DNA of 64,000 bases, taken from the NCBI GenBank assembly GCA_963761325.1, contig CAVXGZ010000002.1, positions 1,116,001 to 1,180,000 on the forward strand, read 5' to 3'. Below, in pieces: positions 51,724 to 61,147 of the stretch (within the stretch, counting starts at the first letter, position 1; each line of letters opens with the position of its first letter). The notes under the pieces were generated by a model. That model had not been told where the DNA came from and made no database searches. It worked only from the letters and a program-made list of their open reading frames with translations. The stretch comes from Streptantibioticus_C sp963761325. Lineage in GTDB: Bacteria > Actinomycetota > Actinomycetes > Streptomycetales > Streptomycetaceae. The position numbers were made by a program, and so were the translations under genes.

Positions 51724-52284
51724 ATGGGCATCATCGGCGACAGCCTCGACGAGGCCGAGGCGAGCGTGACGACCCGCCCGATGCCGAAGTCGGCCGGCGC
51801 CCGGATGCGGGCGCTGGTCAAGGCGGAACACGGGTCCACCCGGGCGGTCGCCGCCCGGCTCGGCATCAGCCGGCGCACCGTCGAGCGGTACGTCAAGGGC
51901 ACGTTCCGCACCCCACGCAAGGAGCTCGCGGACCGGCTCGCGGCCGAACTGCGCAAGTCCTGGCAGCCCCGGGTGCGGCAGCGCGCCCGCACCCGCGCCG
52001 CGACGACGGCCGGCATCACCATCGAGACCCGGGCCCGGTTCGGCTTCACCGCCGCGCCCGGATCCACCGACGACGGCCGGATGCGCCGGATCACCGAACA
52101 CCTCCCGCCGTCGCACGCGGCCCGCCTGCTCGCCGCCCACGAGGCCGGCGCGTCCGAGCAGGACCTGCGGCGGATCGCCGCGGAGGCGCTCCAGGAGGTC
52201 TACTTCAAGGACAGCGGACGGCGTGCCCCGGGGCTGTCCGTGGAGTTCACCGACCTCGACTACGCCGAGATCTCCTACGGCTGA
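51724..52284 (+). CDS. tpg: Telomere terminal protein Tpg
   Basis: A 186-residue protein that is covalently attached to the 5' ends of linear chromosomes or plasmids and primes end-patching synthesis. The N-terminal part has an HTH reading STRAVAARLGISRRTVERYV, and the second half contains TRARFGFTAAPGSTDDGRM, which is close to the region of the priming threonine. EVYFKDSGRRAPGLSVEFTD is the conserved C-terminal strand. The length equals that of characterised Tpgs (about 185). It follows tap in the usual order with a TAGGAG site. Confidence 0.92.
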   Translation: MGIIGDSLDEAEASVTTRPMPKSAGARMRALVKAEHGSTRAVAARLGISRRTVERYVKGTFRTPRKELADRLAAELRKSWQPRVRQRARTRAATTAGITIETRARFGFTAAPGSTDDGRMRRITEHLPPSHAARLLAAHEAGASEQDLRRIAAEALQEVYFKDSGRRAPGLSVEFTDLDYAEISYG

Positions 52285-52311
52285 GGCGGGCGAGGTGCGC
52301 CGCCCGGCCGG

Positions 52312-53103
52312 TCAGGCCGCCGGGCCGTAGGGGTCGCGGCCGGCCCGGATCTCGGCGGCCAGGTGTGCCAGGTGCCGTTGGGTGGCCTTGTGCACGCCGG
52401 GTCCGAAACTGATCCGGGCGACGCCGAGTTCGGCGAGCCGACGCAGCGGCGGAGTGCCCGGCCGGAACAGGATGTTGACCGGGCAGCCGGCCTCGCCGAC
52501 CAGGGTGGCGATCTCCTCGGGGTCGGCGAGGAAGATCGGGTAGACGCAGTCGGCGCCGGCCGCGCGGTAGGCCCGGATCCGGGAGAGCGTCTCGGCCAGC
52601 CGGCGCTCCGGCTCGCCGGGGCCGTGCAGGTAGGTGTCCACCCGGGCGTTGAGCACCAGGTCCGCGCCCGCCTCGTCGGCGGCGGCCCGGATCGCGCCGA
52701 GGTACGCGGCCTGCCGCCCGGCGTCCACGAGTTCGCCGGTGCGGGGGTCGGAGTCCTCGATGTTGCAGCCGGCCGCGCCGCTCGCCAGGACGCGCGCGAC
52801 GAGTTCCGCGGCGGTCAGCCCGTACCCGTGCTCCAGGTCCGCGGTGACGGGCACGTCCACCGCGCGCACGATGCGGGCGACCGCGTCGAACATCTCCTGC
52901 GGCGGGGTGTCCTCGCCGTCGGCGTGTCCGAGGGCCGGCGAGACGGCCGCGCTGGCGGTGGCGACGGCCGGAAAGCCCGCCTCCTGGATCGTCCTGGCCG
53001 ACGCCGCGTCCCAGACGTTCGGCAGCAGCAGCGGATCTCCCGGTCGGTGCGCCTCGCGGAGGGTCGCGGCGGCCTTGGCGTTACGGCTTTCCCTGTCGGT
53101 CAC
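52312..53103 (-). CDS. Isocitrate lyase/PEP mutase-family protein
   Basis: A 263-residue TIM-barrel enzyme of the PEP mutase/isocitrate lyase superfamily. VPVTADLEHGYG carries the metal-binding Asp, CNIEDSDPRTGELVD is the second acidic segment, and VLNARVDTYLHG the strand with the catalytic Arg. The usual KKCGH catalytic loop of isocitrate lyase is absent. Possible substrates include 2-methylisocitrate or phosphonopyruvate; the context is uninformative. Confidence 0.85.
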   Translation of the reverse strand: MTDRESRNAKAAATLREAHRPGDPLLLPNVWDAASARTIQEAGFPAVATASAAVSPALGHADGEDTPPQEMFDAVARIVRAVDVPVTADLEHGYGLTAAELVARVLASGAAGCNIEDSDPRTGELVDAGRQAAYLGAIRAAADEAGADLVLNARVDTYLHGPGEPERRLAETLSRIRAYRAAGADCVYPIFLADPEEIATLVGEAGCPVNILFRPGTPPLRRLAELGVARISFGPGVHKATQRHLAHLAAEIRAGRDPYGPAA

Positions 53104-53225
53104 CCGCCGATCCTAGGCTTCGGCCGCCCGGCCCGCCTGGTCCACTTGACCGGGCGTGCGCTGGGCCAATGGCCGCGTTGGGCGTTCGCCGGGCGAGCCG
53201 GTACGGACGCGGCCGCCCGGGCCGA

Positions 53226-54128
53226 TCAGCGGGCCGCCTCCCACAACGCGGCTGCCACGGCGACCTCGGTGCCGGCCAGCCCGACCGAGCAGAAGACCGT
53301 GATCTGGTCGGGGGCGGTCCGTCCCGTCGCGGCACCGGCCAGCACGGCACCCAGGCCGACCATCCGCTCCACCGGGAACAGGTGCGGTTCCGGATAACCG
53401 GCCGCCTGGGCGACGGAGTCGGTGAGCACCACCGCGGCCCGGTCCGCCAACCCGGCGGGCACCTCGTGCCGCGAGACGGTCTTTGGGCCCAGCGTCGTCA
53501 CGTGCGTCCCGGCGTCGATCCAGCCGGCGTCCAGCACCGGCACCGCGCTGTCCGTGGCGACGACGACCACGTTCCGCCCGCGTACGGCGTCCCGGACGTC
53601 GGCCACCGCGCGTGCCTCCAGCCCGAGTTCGCCGGCCGCCCGCCTGGCGAACGCCGCGGCACGCTCCGGGTGCCGGGAGGCCACCACGACCTCCTCGATC
53701 TCGCGCACCGCGCGCAGCGCCCACAACTGCGTCCACGCCTGCGCACCGGCCCCCACCAGCCCGACCCGGACCGCACCGGGCACGGCCGCCGCGTCCACCG
53801 CGACCGCGCCGATGGCCCCGGTGCGCCGGGCCCCGAGTTCCGTGCCGTGCACCAGGGCCCGCAACGCGCCGTTCCCGCTGCCCCAGACGGCCACCAGTTG
53901 TTCGGCGTCGGCGACGGTGTCATAGGCGCGGAAGCCGAACACCCCCTCGGCGCGCAGCCGTCCGGCGGTGAAGACGAGGTGGCCGTCGCCGAGGTCGGCG
54001 CGCACCCGCGGCGGTGCGTGCAGCGTGCCGTCGTGGTGGGCCAGCAGCGCCGCCCGCACCGCCCGGACCGCGGTCGCCGGGTCCAGGCGGGCCCTTACGT
54101 CGTCGTCGTCGAACACCAGCGGAGACAC
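53226..54128 (-). CDS. Ornithine cyclodeaminase/mu-crystallin family protein
   Basis: A 300-residue NAD(P)-binding protein. The Rossmann fold reads RVGLVGAGAQAWTQLWALRA, followed by RHPERAAAFARR and VVVVATDSAVPVLD. An N-terminal dimerisation region has PPRVRADLGDGHLVFTAG. Family members are ornithine cyclodeaminases or imine reductases. The GTG at 54128 has AAAGGG with a 6-base spacing; an ATG at 54164 is the longer alternative. It is divergent from the HTH/Clp-N pair. Confidence 0.83.
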   Translation of the reverse strand: MSPLVFDDDDVRARLDPATAVRAVRAALLAHHDGTLHAPPRVRADLGDGHLVFTAGRLRAEGVFGFRAYDTVADAEQLVAVWGSGNGALRALVHGTELGARRTGAIGAVAVDAAAVPGAVRVGLVGAGAQAWTQLWALRAVREIEEVVVASRHPERAAAFARRAAGELGLEARAVADVRDAVRGRNVVVVATDSAVPVLDAGWIDAGTHVTTLGPKTVSRHEVPAGLADRAAVVLTDSVAQAAGYPEPHLFPVERMVGLGAVLAGAATGRTAPDQITVFCSVGLAGTEVAVAAALWEAAR

Positions 54129-54211
54129 CCGCACCCCTTTCGCCACGGACAGGACAGCGCCCACTCTGCCGACCGGCGGCCGTCCGGGTAAGGGGTTCCG
54201 GACAAGGGCTT

Positions 54212-54268
54212 CATGCCTGTCAGTCTGGGTTGACAGAATGGCTCTGTCAACCCAGACTGACAGGCATG
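54212..54268. promoter_or_regulatory. Divergent promoter within a perfect 25-bp inverted repeat
   Basis: Arms 54212-54236 and 54244-54268 are exact reverse complements with a 7-base spacer AATGGCT. Each arm holds TGTCA..TGACA. The plus-strand promoter has TTGACA (54230-54235) and CAGACT (54253-54258), 17 bases apart, and the start codon of the HTH gene is inside the right arm, so its transcript would be leaderless. The symmetry gives an identical minus-strand promoter. Confidence 0.78.
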
Positions 54269-54469
54269 GAAGCGGGAGATATCGCAGAACGTCTCAGGTC
54301 GCACGACCCCGCCGTGGGGCTGCGGGCCGTGGGCGCACTGCACCGGCTGGCCGAGCAGGTGGAGGCGGCCGCGGTGGCGCGTGCCCGGCAGCAGGGGTGG
54401 TCCTGGGAACAGATCGGGGACGCCCTGGGCGTCTCCCGGCAGTCCGTGCACGCCAAGTACGGGAAGTGA
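54266..54469 (+). CDS. Small helix-turn-helix protein
   Basis: A 67-residue protein with ARQQGWSWEQIGDALGVSRQ and SVHAKYGK at the end, a simple HTH. The start ATG lies inside the inverted repeat, about 8 bases after the -10, so it should be translated leaderless. It is followed after 7 bases by the Clp-N protein. The likely role is an autoregulator of the pair, binding the repeat arms. Confidence 0.78.
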   Translation: MEAGDIAERLRSHDPAVGLRAVGALHRLAEQVEAAAVARARQQGWSWEQIGDALGVSRQSVHAKYGK

Positions 54470-54476
54470 GACGACC

Positions 54477-54947
54477 ATGTTCGAACAGTTCACGGTGGGA
54501 GCCCGCGCGGTGGTCACCTCGGCGGTGGAAGAGGCCATGCTGCGCGGCGATCGCCGGATCGGCACCGAGCACCTGCTGCTCGGCCTGCTCCACGAGCCCG
54601 ACTCGGCCGCGGTCCGCTCGCTCGGCGTCGACCTGGCGGCGGCCCGCAGCGCGCTCGCCGCGCTCGACCGGGCCGCGCTGGCCGCGATCGGGCTCGACGT
54701 CGAGGGCGTCGAGCGACCGCCGATCCCGGCGTCGCGCAAGCGCACCCCGTTCACCTCCGGAGCCCGCGCGGTCCTTCCCCGGGCGCTCGGCGAGGTGCGC
54801 AAGGCGGGCAGTCGCCGCGTCACGGCGGACCACATGCTGCTCGCGATCCTCGACTGCGAACAGCCGGATCCCGCAGCGGAGTTGATGACACGGATGGGTG
54901 TCGACCGGGCCGCCGCGCGCGACCGCCTCCGGCAGGGCGGCGGCTGA
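54477..54947 (+). CDS. Clp N-terminal-domain protein (unfused)
   Basis: A 156-residue protein with two Clp-N repeats: SAVEEAMLRGDRRIGTEHLL and GEVRKAGSRRVTADHMLLAI. No AAA+ ATPase domain follows, so it is an adaptor-like module without the ClpA/ClpC motor. It is paired with the small HTH gene under one promoter; a stress-linked role in proteolysis is possible but inferred. Confidence 0.82.
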   Translation: MFEQFTVGARAVVTSAVEEAMLRGDRRIGTEHLLLGLLHEPDSAAVRSLGVDLAAARSALAALDRAALAAIGLDVEGVERPPIPASRKRTPFTSGARAVLPRALGEVRKAGSRRVTADHMLLAILDCEQPDPAAELMTRMGVDRAAARDRLRQGGG

Positions 54948-54959
54948 GCCGACCGGGTC

Positions 54960-56837
<1,878 letters not shown>

Positions 56838-56994
56838 CCCGTCAGATCAGACCATAGCGCGGACAGCGATGAGAGCGCGGGCAGTGCCGGACCGGTGCGA
56901 TTACCTGTGGGGTAATCGCCTCCGGGCGGGCGGCGCCGTTACGTTTCGAGCAGTGCCCGCCTCCCGCCGGGCGCCGCAGACAAGGAGCCCGATG

Positions 56995-57378
56995 ATGCCC
57001 GCCTACGCCTTCGCCCAACTGCGCGACCGCGCTCCGCACGCCGACGTCGTCGTGTACCTGGAGCGCATCCAGGCCACCCTTGACCCGTTCGGCGGCCGCT
57101 TCCTGGTCCACACCCGCCCCGCGCGGGTGCTGGAGGGGGAGTGGGCCGGGAACATGGTGCTCATCGAGTTTCCCGGCCTGGCCGAGGCCCGCGCCTGGTA
57201 CGACTCGCCGGCCTACCGGGACATCCTGCCGCTGCGCACCGACCACATCCCGGGCGACGTGCTGCTGATCGAGGGCGTCGGACCGGACTACGACCCGGCC
57301 TCGAAGGCGGAGCAGTTGCGCGCCGGGATCCGGCCGGACCCCGGGCCTCACGACGGCTTGATGAGCCGGGTCTCGTAG
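56995..57378 (+). CDS. DUF1330-like protein
   Basis: A 127-residue ferredoxin-like alpha/beta-barrel protein of the DUF1330/NIPSNAP type: VVVYLERIQATLDPFGGRFL and VLIEFPGLAEARAWYDSPAY, followed by RTDHIPGDVLLIEGV. The ATG at 56995 has AAGGAG 7 bases upstream, while the ATG at 56992 is only 4 bases away. The last 31 bases overlap the convergent response-regulator gene. Function unknown. Confidence 0.78.
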   Translation: MPAYAFAQLRDRAPHADVVVYLERIQATLDPFGGRFLVHTRPARVLEGEWAGNMVLIEFPGLAEARAWYDSPAYRDILPLRTDHIPGDVLLIEGVGPDYDPASKAEQLRAGIRPDPGPHDGLMSRVS

Positions 57379-58007
57379 GCGAACACCACCGCCTGGACCC
57401 GGTCGCGCAGTTCGAGTTTGATCAGCACCCGGCTGAGGTGGGTCTTCACGGTGGCCTCGGCCAAGTGCAGTTCGGCGGCGATCTCGGCGTTGGACTTGCC
57501 CTGGGCCACCTCGATGAGGATCTCCAGCTCCCGGGAGGTCAGCCGGGCGAGCCGGGCGTCCACCGGGCCGTTCGGGACCGGGAGCTGATGCGCGAACGTC
57601 TCCAGCAGGCGGCGGGTGACCCGCGGCGAGACCACCGCGTCGCCGGCGGCCACCGCGCGGATCGCGGCGAGCAGCTCCTCCGGCAGGGCGTTCTTGATCA
57701 GGAAGCCGGAGGCCCCGGCCCGCAGCCCGGCGAACGCGTACTCGTCCAGGTCGAACGTGGTCAGGATGAGCACCTTGGTGTCCGGACAGCCCGCGATGAT
57801 CTCGGCGGTGGCCTCGATGCCGTCGACCCCCGGCATGCGTACGTCCATGAGCACCACCTCCGGCCGCAGCCGCAGGGCCAGCCGGATCGCCTCCGCGCCG
57901 TCGCCGGCCTCGCCGACCACCGTCATGTCCGGCTGCGAGTCGAGGATCAGGTTGAACGCCACCCGCATCAGGGACTGGTCGTCGACGAGCAGCACACCGG
58001 TGGTCAC
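57348..58007 (-). CDS. NarL/FixJ-family response regulator
   Basis: A 219-residue regulator. The receiver has the acidic pair VDDQ near residue 7, phosphoacceptor Asp in VVLMDVRMPGVDG and the KNALPEELLAAIRAV region. The LuxR HTH is LTSRELEILIEVAQGKSNAE and TVKTHLSRVLIKLELRDR. The GTG overlaps the histidine kinase stop (GTGA), and GGGAGA lies upstream. Its probable target is the adjacent ABC-2 transporter. Confidence 0.92.
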   Translation of the reverse strand: MTTGVLLVDDQSLMRVAFNLILDSQPDMTVVGEAGDGAEAIRLALRLRPEVVLMDVRMPGVDGIEATAEIIAGCPDTKVLILTTFDLDEYAFAGLRAGASGFLIKNALPEELLAAIRAVAAGDAVVSPRVTRRLLETFAHQLPVPNGPVDARLARLTSRELEILIEVAQGKSNAEIAAELHLAEATVKTHLSRVLIKLELRDRVQAVVFAYETRLIKPS

Positions 58008-59215
58008 GAAGGGTCTCCCAACTCGCCGAGGTTCAGCACGGTCGCCACCCGCCAGCCTCCGCCGGGCAGCGGACCGGCCTGGATCGCCGCGCCGTAGGCG
58101 GCGACCCGGTCGCGCATCCCCGCGATGCCGTGCCCCTTGCCGCTCGCGCCGGCCACCGGCCGCCCGTCGTCGCGGATCTCCACCTCGATCCGGTCGCCGG
58201 GACACCGGACGCGCACCGACGCGCCGGCTCCGGCCGCCGCGTGCTTGAGGGTGTTGGTCAGGGCCTCCTGCACCAGCCGGTAGACGGTCAGCTGCGCGGC
58301 GGCCGGCACCGCGGTCGCGTCGCCCTCGACGGACAGCCGCACCGGCAGGCCGGCCGCCCGCACCTGGGCGGCCAGCGTGTCGAGCTGGTGGATGCCCGGC
58401 TGCGGGTGGCGCAGCGCGTCCGGCTCGTCGGGCCGCAGCACGCCGAGGAAGCGCCGCATGTCGGTCAGCGCCTGCCGCCCGGTGCCGGAGACCTGTTCCA
58501 TGGCGGCGGCCGCCTTGTGCGGCGCGTGCTCGGTGGCGAACCTGGCGCCGTCGGCGAGGGCGACCATCACCGAGAGGCTGTGGGTGACGATGTCGTGCAT
58601 CTCGCGGGCGATGCGCGAGCGCTCCTTGGCGACGGCCAGCTGGTCGCGCTGGTCGCGTTCGCGCTCCAACCGGTCCGCGCGGTCCTCAAGCGCGGCCAGG
58701 TACGCGCGGTTGGTCCGCAGGTTGACGCCGATCACCGCGGCCGCGATCGCCATGCCGGACAGCGCGATGAACGTCTTGATCGCGCCCTCGGTGTACGCGC
58801 TCCACCGGGTCGCCGCCAGCACGTTGCCGAACTCCAGCACGATGGCGGCGATCCAGGTCCGGGTCCGCGAGCAGTACGCGGCCACCGTGTAGAGCGCGAC
58901 CAGCAGTCCGATGTCGCCGGGCAGCACCCGCGCGTAGAGCCACTGCACGAAGGCGACGGCGGCGAGCACCGCGAAGACCGCGTAGGGCGCGCGCCGCCGC
59001 CAGACCAGCGGGACCAGCAGCACGACCTGGTACGGCAGCAGCCGCGGGTGCTGGGCGAAGTACCACTTCGCCGGCACGGTGCTCGCCAGCAGCAGGAAGG
59101 CGCTGAGCAGCGCGTCGGTCAGCAGCGGGTACCGCACGGTCGCCGCGCGCAGCCCCGACACCCGGCGCGAAGACGGCTGCGCGCCGGGTGTCGGGTTGGG
59201 TCGGAAGGCGTTCAT
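58004..59215 (-). CDS. Two-component sensor histidine kinase (HisKA_3)
   Basis: A 403-residue kinase. Residues up to 190 hold several membrane helices (PLLTDALLSAFLLLASTVP, YQVVLLVPLVWR, IGLLVALYTVAAY), so it likely senses the membrane or a lipid-soluble signal. The HisKA_3 dimerisation box is SRIAREMHDIVTHSLSVMVA with the phosphorylated His, followed by an HATPase_c with EALTNTLKHA and GKGHGIAGMRDRV. Overlaps the response regulator. Confidence 0.92.
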   Translation of the reverse strand: MNAFRPNPTPGAQPSSRRVSGLRAATVRYPLLTDALLSAFLLLASTVPAKWYFAQHPRLLPYQVVLLVPLVWRRRAPYAVFAVLAAVAFVQWLYARVLPGDIGLLVALYTVAAYCSRTRTWIAAIVLEFGNVLAATRWSAYTEGAIKTFIALSGMAIAAAVIGVNLRTNRAYLAALEDRADRLERERDQRDQLAVAKERSRIAREMHDIVTHSLSVMVALADGARFATEHAPHKAAAAMEQVSGTGRQALTDMRRFLGVLRPDEPDALRHPQPGIHQLDTLAAQVRAAGLPVRLSVEGDATAVPAAAQLTVYRLVQEALTNTLKHAAAGAGASVRVRCPGDRIEVEIRDDGRPVAGASGKGHGIAGMRDRVAAYGAAIQAGPLPGGGWRVATVLNLGELGDPS

Positions 59216-59226
59216 CCAGGGCGAGA

Positions 59227-60057
59227 CTAGGCGTCGCGCCGCTTGAGGACGATGGCGCCGGCCACCATGGCGGCCACCGCGTACAGCGCGAAGACCCCGA
59301 TGCCGGTCCAGGGGGCGAGCTGGTGGGGCTCGGCGTGCAGTGTGAGCAGCGCCTCGCCCGCGTTGCTGGGCAGGTAGGGGCTGATGTCGTTCGACCAGGA
59401 GGACGGCAGCGCCTCGGCCAGGCCGGGCAGCACCAGCAGGATGCCGAAGAGGCTGGCGATGCCGCCCGGCGTGGAGCGCACCACGGTGCCCAGGCCGACG
59501 CCGAGCAGCCCGACGACCGTCAGGTACAGCGCGGTGCCGAGCACGACCCGGGGCACCCCGGCCGCCGAGAGCGAGGTCTGGAGGTGCTGCGAGGAGAGCA
59601 CGGCCTGCCCGGCCTGGAACGCGATCAGCGAGGCGACCGCCATGATCGCCGCGGTGACCACGGAGAAGACCCCGGCCTTCGCCCACAGCACCGGGAGCCG
59701 GCGCGGGACCGCGGAGAGCGTGGCGCGGATCATGCCGGTCGAGTACTCGCCGGTGACGACGAGCACGCCCAGCACGCCGACCGCGAGCTGGGCGATCCGG
59801 AACCCGGCCAGGCTGCGGGCCGCCGCGTCGAAGTGCGCCTTCTCCTGCGGGGGCATCGACGACCAGTGGCTCTCGGTGACGGCGCAGATCAGCAGCCCGA
59901 AGCCGATCATCGCGATGACCGCGACCAGCATCGTCAGGTAGGTCGATCGCAGCGTCCGGAGCTTGATCCACTCCGAGTGCACCACCCGCGACTGGGTGAC
60001 CCGTCCGCGTCGGGCCTGCGCGGCGGCGGTGGCGGGGGCGGCGGTGGCGGTGCTCAT
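59227..60057 (-). CDS. ABC-2 type permease
   Basis: A 276-residue membrane protein with about six helices, including LVAVIAMIGFGLLICAV, LAVGVLGVLVVTGEYSTG and VLGTALYLTVVGLLGVGLG. It is the partner of the ATPase whose stop overlaps it by 4 bases. The final PWTGIGVFALYAVAAMVAG ends just before the histidine kinase. It likely exports an antibiotic, lipid or peptide. Confidence 0.88.
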   Translation of the reverse strand: MSTATAAPATAAAQARRGRVTQSRVVHSEWIKLRTLRSTYLTMLVAVIAMIGFGLLICAVTESHWSSMPPQEKAHFDAAARSLAGFRIAQLAVGVLGVLVVTGEYSTGMIRATLSAVPRRLPVLWAKAGVFSVVTAAIMAVASLIAFQAGQAVLSSQHLQTSLSAAGVPRVVLGTALYLTVVGLLGVGLGTVVRSTPGGIASLFGILLVLPGLAEALPSSWSNDISPYLPSNAGEALLTLHAEPHQLAPWTGIGVFALYAVAAMVAGAIVLKRRDA

Positions 60058-61001
60058 ACGGCGGTTCCTTCGGTCACGTTCCGGCGGTCGGCGGCCGGGA
60101 CCGCTGCCTGGTACTCCACGGCGTCCCGGGTCAGTTCCATGAACGCCTCCTCCAACGACGCGTGCTGGGTGGCGAGCTCGAACAGCACCACGCGGTGCTC
60201 GGCGGCGGTGCGGCCGATCTGCTCGCTGCTGAGCCCGGTCACGGTCAGCACTCCGGTCTCGTCGCAGGCGACCGTCACGTCCGGGCCGGCCAGCGCGGAA
60301 CGCAGCCGCTCGCCGTCGGGGGTGCGCACCCGCACGGTGTTCGCCGACGCCTGCCGGGTGAACTCCTCGACCGAGGTGTCCGCGATGAGCCGGCCGCGGC
60401 CGACGATGATCAGGTGCTCGGCGGTGAGAGCCATCTCACTCATCAGGTGCGAGGAGACGAAGACCGTGCGGCCCTCCGCGGCCAGCGCCTTGAGCAGGTT
60501 GCGGATCCACAGGATGCCCTCCGGGTCGAGGCCGTTGACCGGCTCGTCGAGGATCACCGTGGCCGGGTCGCCGAGCAGCGCGCTCGCGATGCCCAGCCGC
60601 TGCCCCATGCCGAGCGAGAAACCGCCGGCCCGCTTCTTCGCCACCTCGGCCAGCCCGACGAGCCCGATCACCTCGTCCACCCGGGAGCGCGGGATGCCGG
60701 TGGTCGCCGCCAGCGCCAGCAGGTGGTTGAAGGCGGTGCGCCCGGTGTGGATCGACCGCGCCTCCAGCATCGCGCCGACCTCGTGCAGCGGGGCCGGGTG
60801 CTGTGCGTAGGAGCGGCCGTTGACCACGGCACTGCCGGAGGTCGGCGCGTCGAGGCCGAGCAGCATCCGCATGGTGGTGGACTTCCCCGCACCGTTCGGC
60901 CCGAGGAAGCCGGTGACGACCCCTGGTTTCACGGTGAAACTGAGATCCTCCACGGCTGTCTTGGGCCCGTAGCGCTTGGTCAGTGCGGTCGCTTCGATCA
61001 C
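60054..61001 (-). CDS. ABC transporter ATPase (drug/bacitracin-type)
   Basis: A 315-residue ATPase: Walker A LGPNGAGKSTTMRML, signature FSLGMGQRLGIASAL, Walker B VILDEPVNGLDPEG and the His-loop VFVSSHLMSEM. The first gene of the operon ATPase-permease-kinase-regulator. A typical BceA/DrrA-like unit, likely induced by the two-component system that follows. Confidence 0.92.
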   Translation of the reverse strand: MIEATALTKRYGPKTAVEDLSFTVKPGVVTGFLGPNGAGKSTTMRMLLGLDAPTSGSAVVNGRSYAQHPAPLHEVGAMLEARSIHTGRTAFNHLLALAATTGIPRSRVDEVIGLVGLAEVAKKRAGGFSLGMGQRLGIASALLGDPATVILDEPVNGLDPEGILWIRNLLKALAAEGRTVFVSSHLMSEMALTAEHLIIVGRGRLIADTSVEEFTRQASANTVRVRTPDGERLRSALAGPDVTVACDETGVLTVTGLSSEQIGRTAAEHRVVLFELATQHASLEEAFMELTRDAVEYQAAVPAADRRNVTEGTAV

Positions 61002-61147
61002 GGTGGTTCCTCATCGGCGGGAAACTGCTGGGGCGGTCCAACGCTAACCGCGACCACCGGCCGAAACGTTCCCCGCCCGGCTGAAACCTCGCGACCCGGC
61101 TGTGCGCCCTCAGGCTGATCCCCGTACGCCGGAAGGACTACCCGGCC

